Below are positions 4,830 through 5,074 of a stretch of 5,074 nt of DNA, one piece after another. A program made the translations under genes and the position numbers. Origin of the DNA: Candidatus Rifleibacteriota bacterium (lineage in GTDB: Bacteria > Riflebacteria > Ozemobacteria > Ozemobacterales > Ozemobacteraceae); assembly GCA_017526725.1 (NCBI GenBank), contig JAFXRA010000333.1:1-5074 (forward strand), read 5' to 3'. The notes under the pieces are model-generated. The model ran no database searches. It saw nothing but the letters and a program-made list of their open reading frames with translations, and had not been told where the DNA came from. Position 1 is the stretch's first letter, and each line of letters starts with the position of its first letter.

Positions 4830-4906
4830 GTCTACACATTTGTCATAATAAGTATAGCGTATGGGCTTTAGCCCTGAAAGCTATACGTTTATGACAATGG
4901 GTAGAC
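4830..4906 (+). repeat. 77-bp near-palindromic dispersed element, copy 3
   Basis: Same sequence and orientation as copies 1 and 2, with one difference from each. Unlike them it is preceded by purine-rich sequence and not by the 9-bp array, and only GAA is shared directly upstream. This sharply defines the left boundary of the element at GTCTAC and suggests that the 77 bp is an independent unit. It lies 109 bp upstream of the TerB-like gene. Confidence 0.9.
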
Positions 4907-4916
4907 AGCTTTAGAA

Positions 4917-4959
4917 AGCACAGAGCATAGAGCAGTAGAGCGGAGAGCGGAGAGCGGGC
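4917..4959 (+). repeat. 7-bp tandem array AGCnnAG
   Basis: Six near-heptads are visible: AGCACAG (starting at 4917), AGCATAG, the 8-base AGCAGTAG, AGCGGAG twice, and AGCGGGC. They share period and AGC core with the heptads upstream of the lipoprotein gene, but here only one array exists with no opposed partner. No gene is visible between 4907 and the window end. Confidence 0.65.
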
Positions 4960-4970
4960 AGTAGACGCGA

Positions 4971-5056
4971 AACCTTCTATTCTCCGCACAAGGCTCGTTC
5001 CCTCAAAGTAAATTCGAAGGTAGAAATCCACAGAGACCGCGGAGGAGAATAAGGTT
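4971..5056. repeat. Imperfect inverted repeat bounding about 85 bp
   Basis: AACCTTCTATTCTCCGC (4971-4987) and GCGGAGGAGAATAAGGTT (5039-5056) are inverted copies apart from small insertions. The right arm overlaps the 28-bp dispersed repeat. The 51 bp between the arms shows no reading frame or recognisable motif. Confidence 0.4.
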
Positions 5057-5074
5057 GAGCAAGCAACTGTCCGC
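5047..5074 (+). repeat. 28-bp dispersed repeat, copy 2 (cut by window edge)
   Basis: Matches 91-118 at 27 of 28 positions and reaches the last base of the window, so its true length is unknown. If the surroundings are also shared, a 9-bp array and perhaps another 77-bp palindrome would follow within about 110 bp to the right. Confidence 0.75.

Noticed and set aside
195..4906. Integron cassette array with attC sites
   Set aside because: The 77-bp element has attC-like size and imperfect pairing, but its ends are GTCTAC/GTAGAC and not the RYYYAAC and GTTRRRY core sites. No integrase is in the window.
195..4906. Composite transposon with palindromes as terminal insertion sequences
   Set aside because: The elements are too short to encode a transposase, no transposase gene exists in the window, and no target-site duplications flank the copies.
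4843..5031. 62-residue minus-strand frame over palindrome copy 3
   Set aside because: Reads antisense through the palindrome and the heptad array, with no recognisable protein features.

Overview
This is an AT-rich bacterial window with two protein genes, both on the minus strand, set in intergenic DNA unusually dense in repeats. The organism cannot be named from the sequence. A lipoprotein signal peptide with a clear lipobox, strong AAGGAG-type ribosome binding, and Asn/Lys/Ser-rich proteins suggest a low-GC bacterium, probably diderm.

Layout from left to right. Positions 1-290 hold no credible gene. They contain small hairpins, a reversed copy of a TGTGAGAC-type module, the first copy of a 28-bp dispersed repeat, a 9-bp tandem array with a perfect extended -10 motif, and the first copy of a 77-bp near-palindrome. 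Two intrinsic terminators follow (293-320, and 325-355, which works in both directions). Gene 1 (369-2591, minus) encodes a 740-residue secreted lipoprotein ending in a formylglycine-generating-enzyme-like (FGE/SUMF1) domain. The 734-bp gap 2592-3325 contains gene 1's ribosome binding site, two opposed arrays of 7-bp repeats in its probable 5' leader, a promoter candidate, two diverged copies of a hairpin-cassette array about 126 bp long and 239 bp apart, 9-bp tandem repeats, and the second 77-bp palindrome. Gene 2 (3326-4720, minus) encodes a 464-residue membrane-anchored protein with a C-terminal TerB-like domain. From 4721 to the end there is a promoter/operator candidate, the third 77-bp palindrome, another 7-bp tandem array and a second copy of the 28-bp repeat.

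The two genes have no obvious shared pathway. One is a cell-envelope lipoprotein and the other an inner-membrane protein with a cytoplasmic body. A long repeat-filled gap and a promoter candidate for each suggest that they are separate transcription units.

The most notable feature is the repeat system. The 77-bp palindrome occurs three times, always in the same orientation and always between genes, so each gene is bracketed by direct copies. The three copies differ at only two positions, both in one predicted internal loop. Two copies are preceded by 9-bp repeats that create an extended -10 promoter motif, and the first is followed by an intrinsic terminator. This fits a dispersed structured element, either a small non-autonomous mobile element or a transcribed RNA. 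No function can be proven from this window alone.
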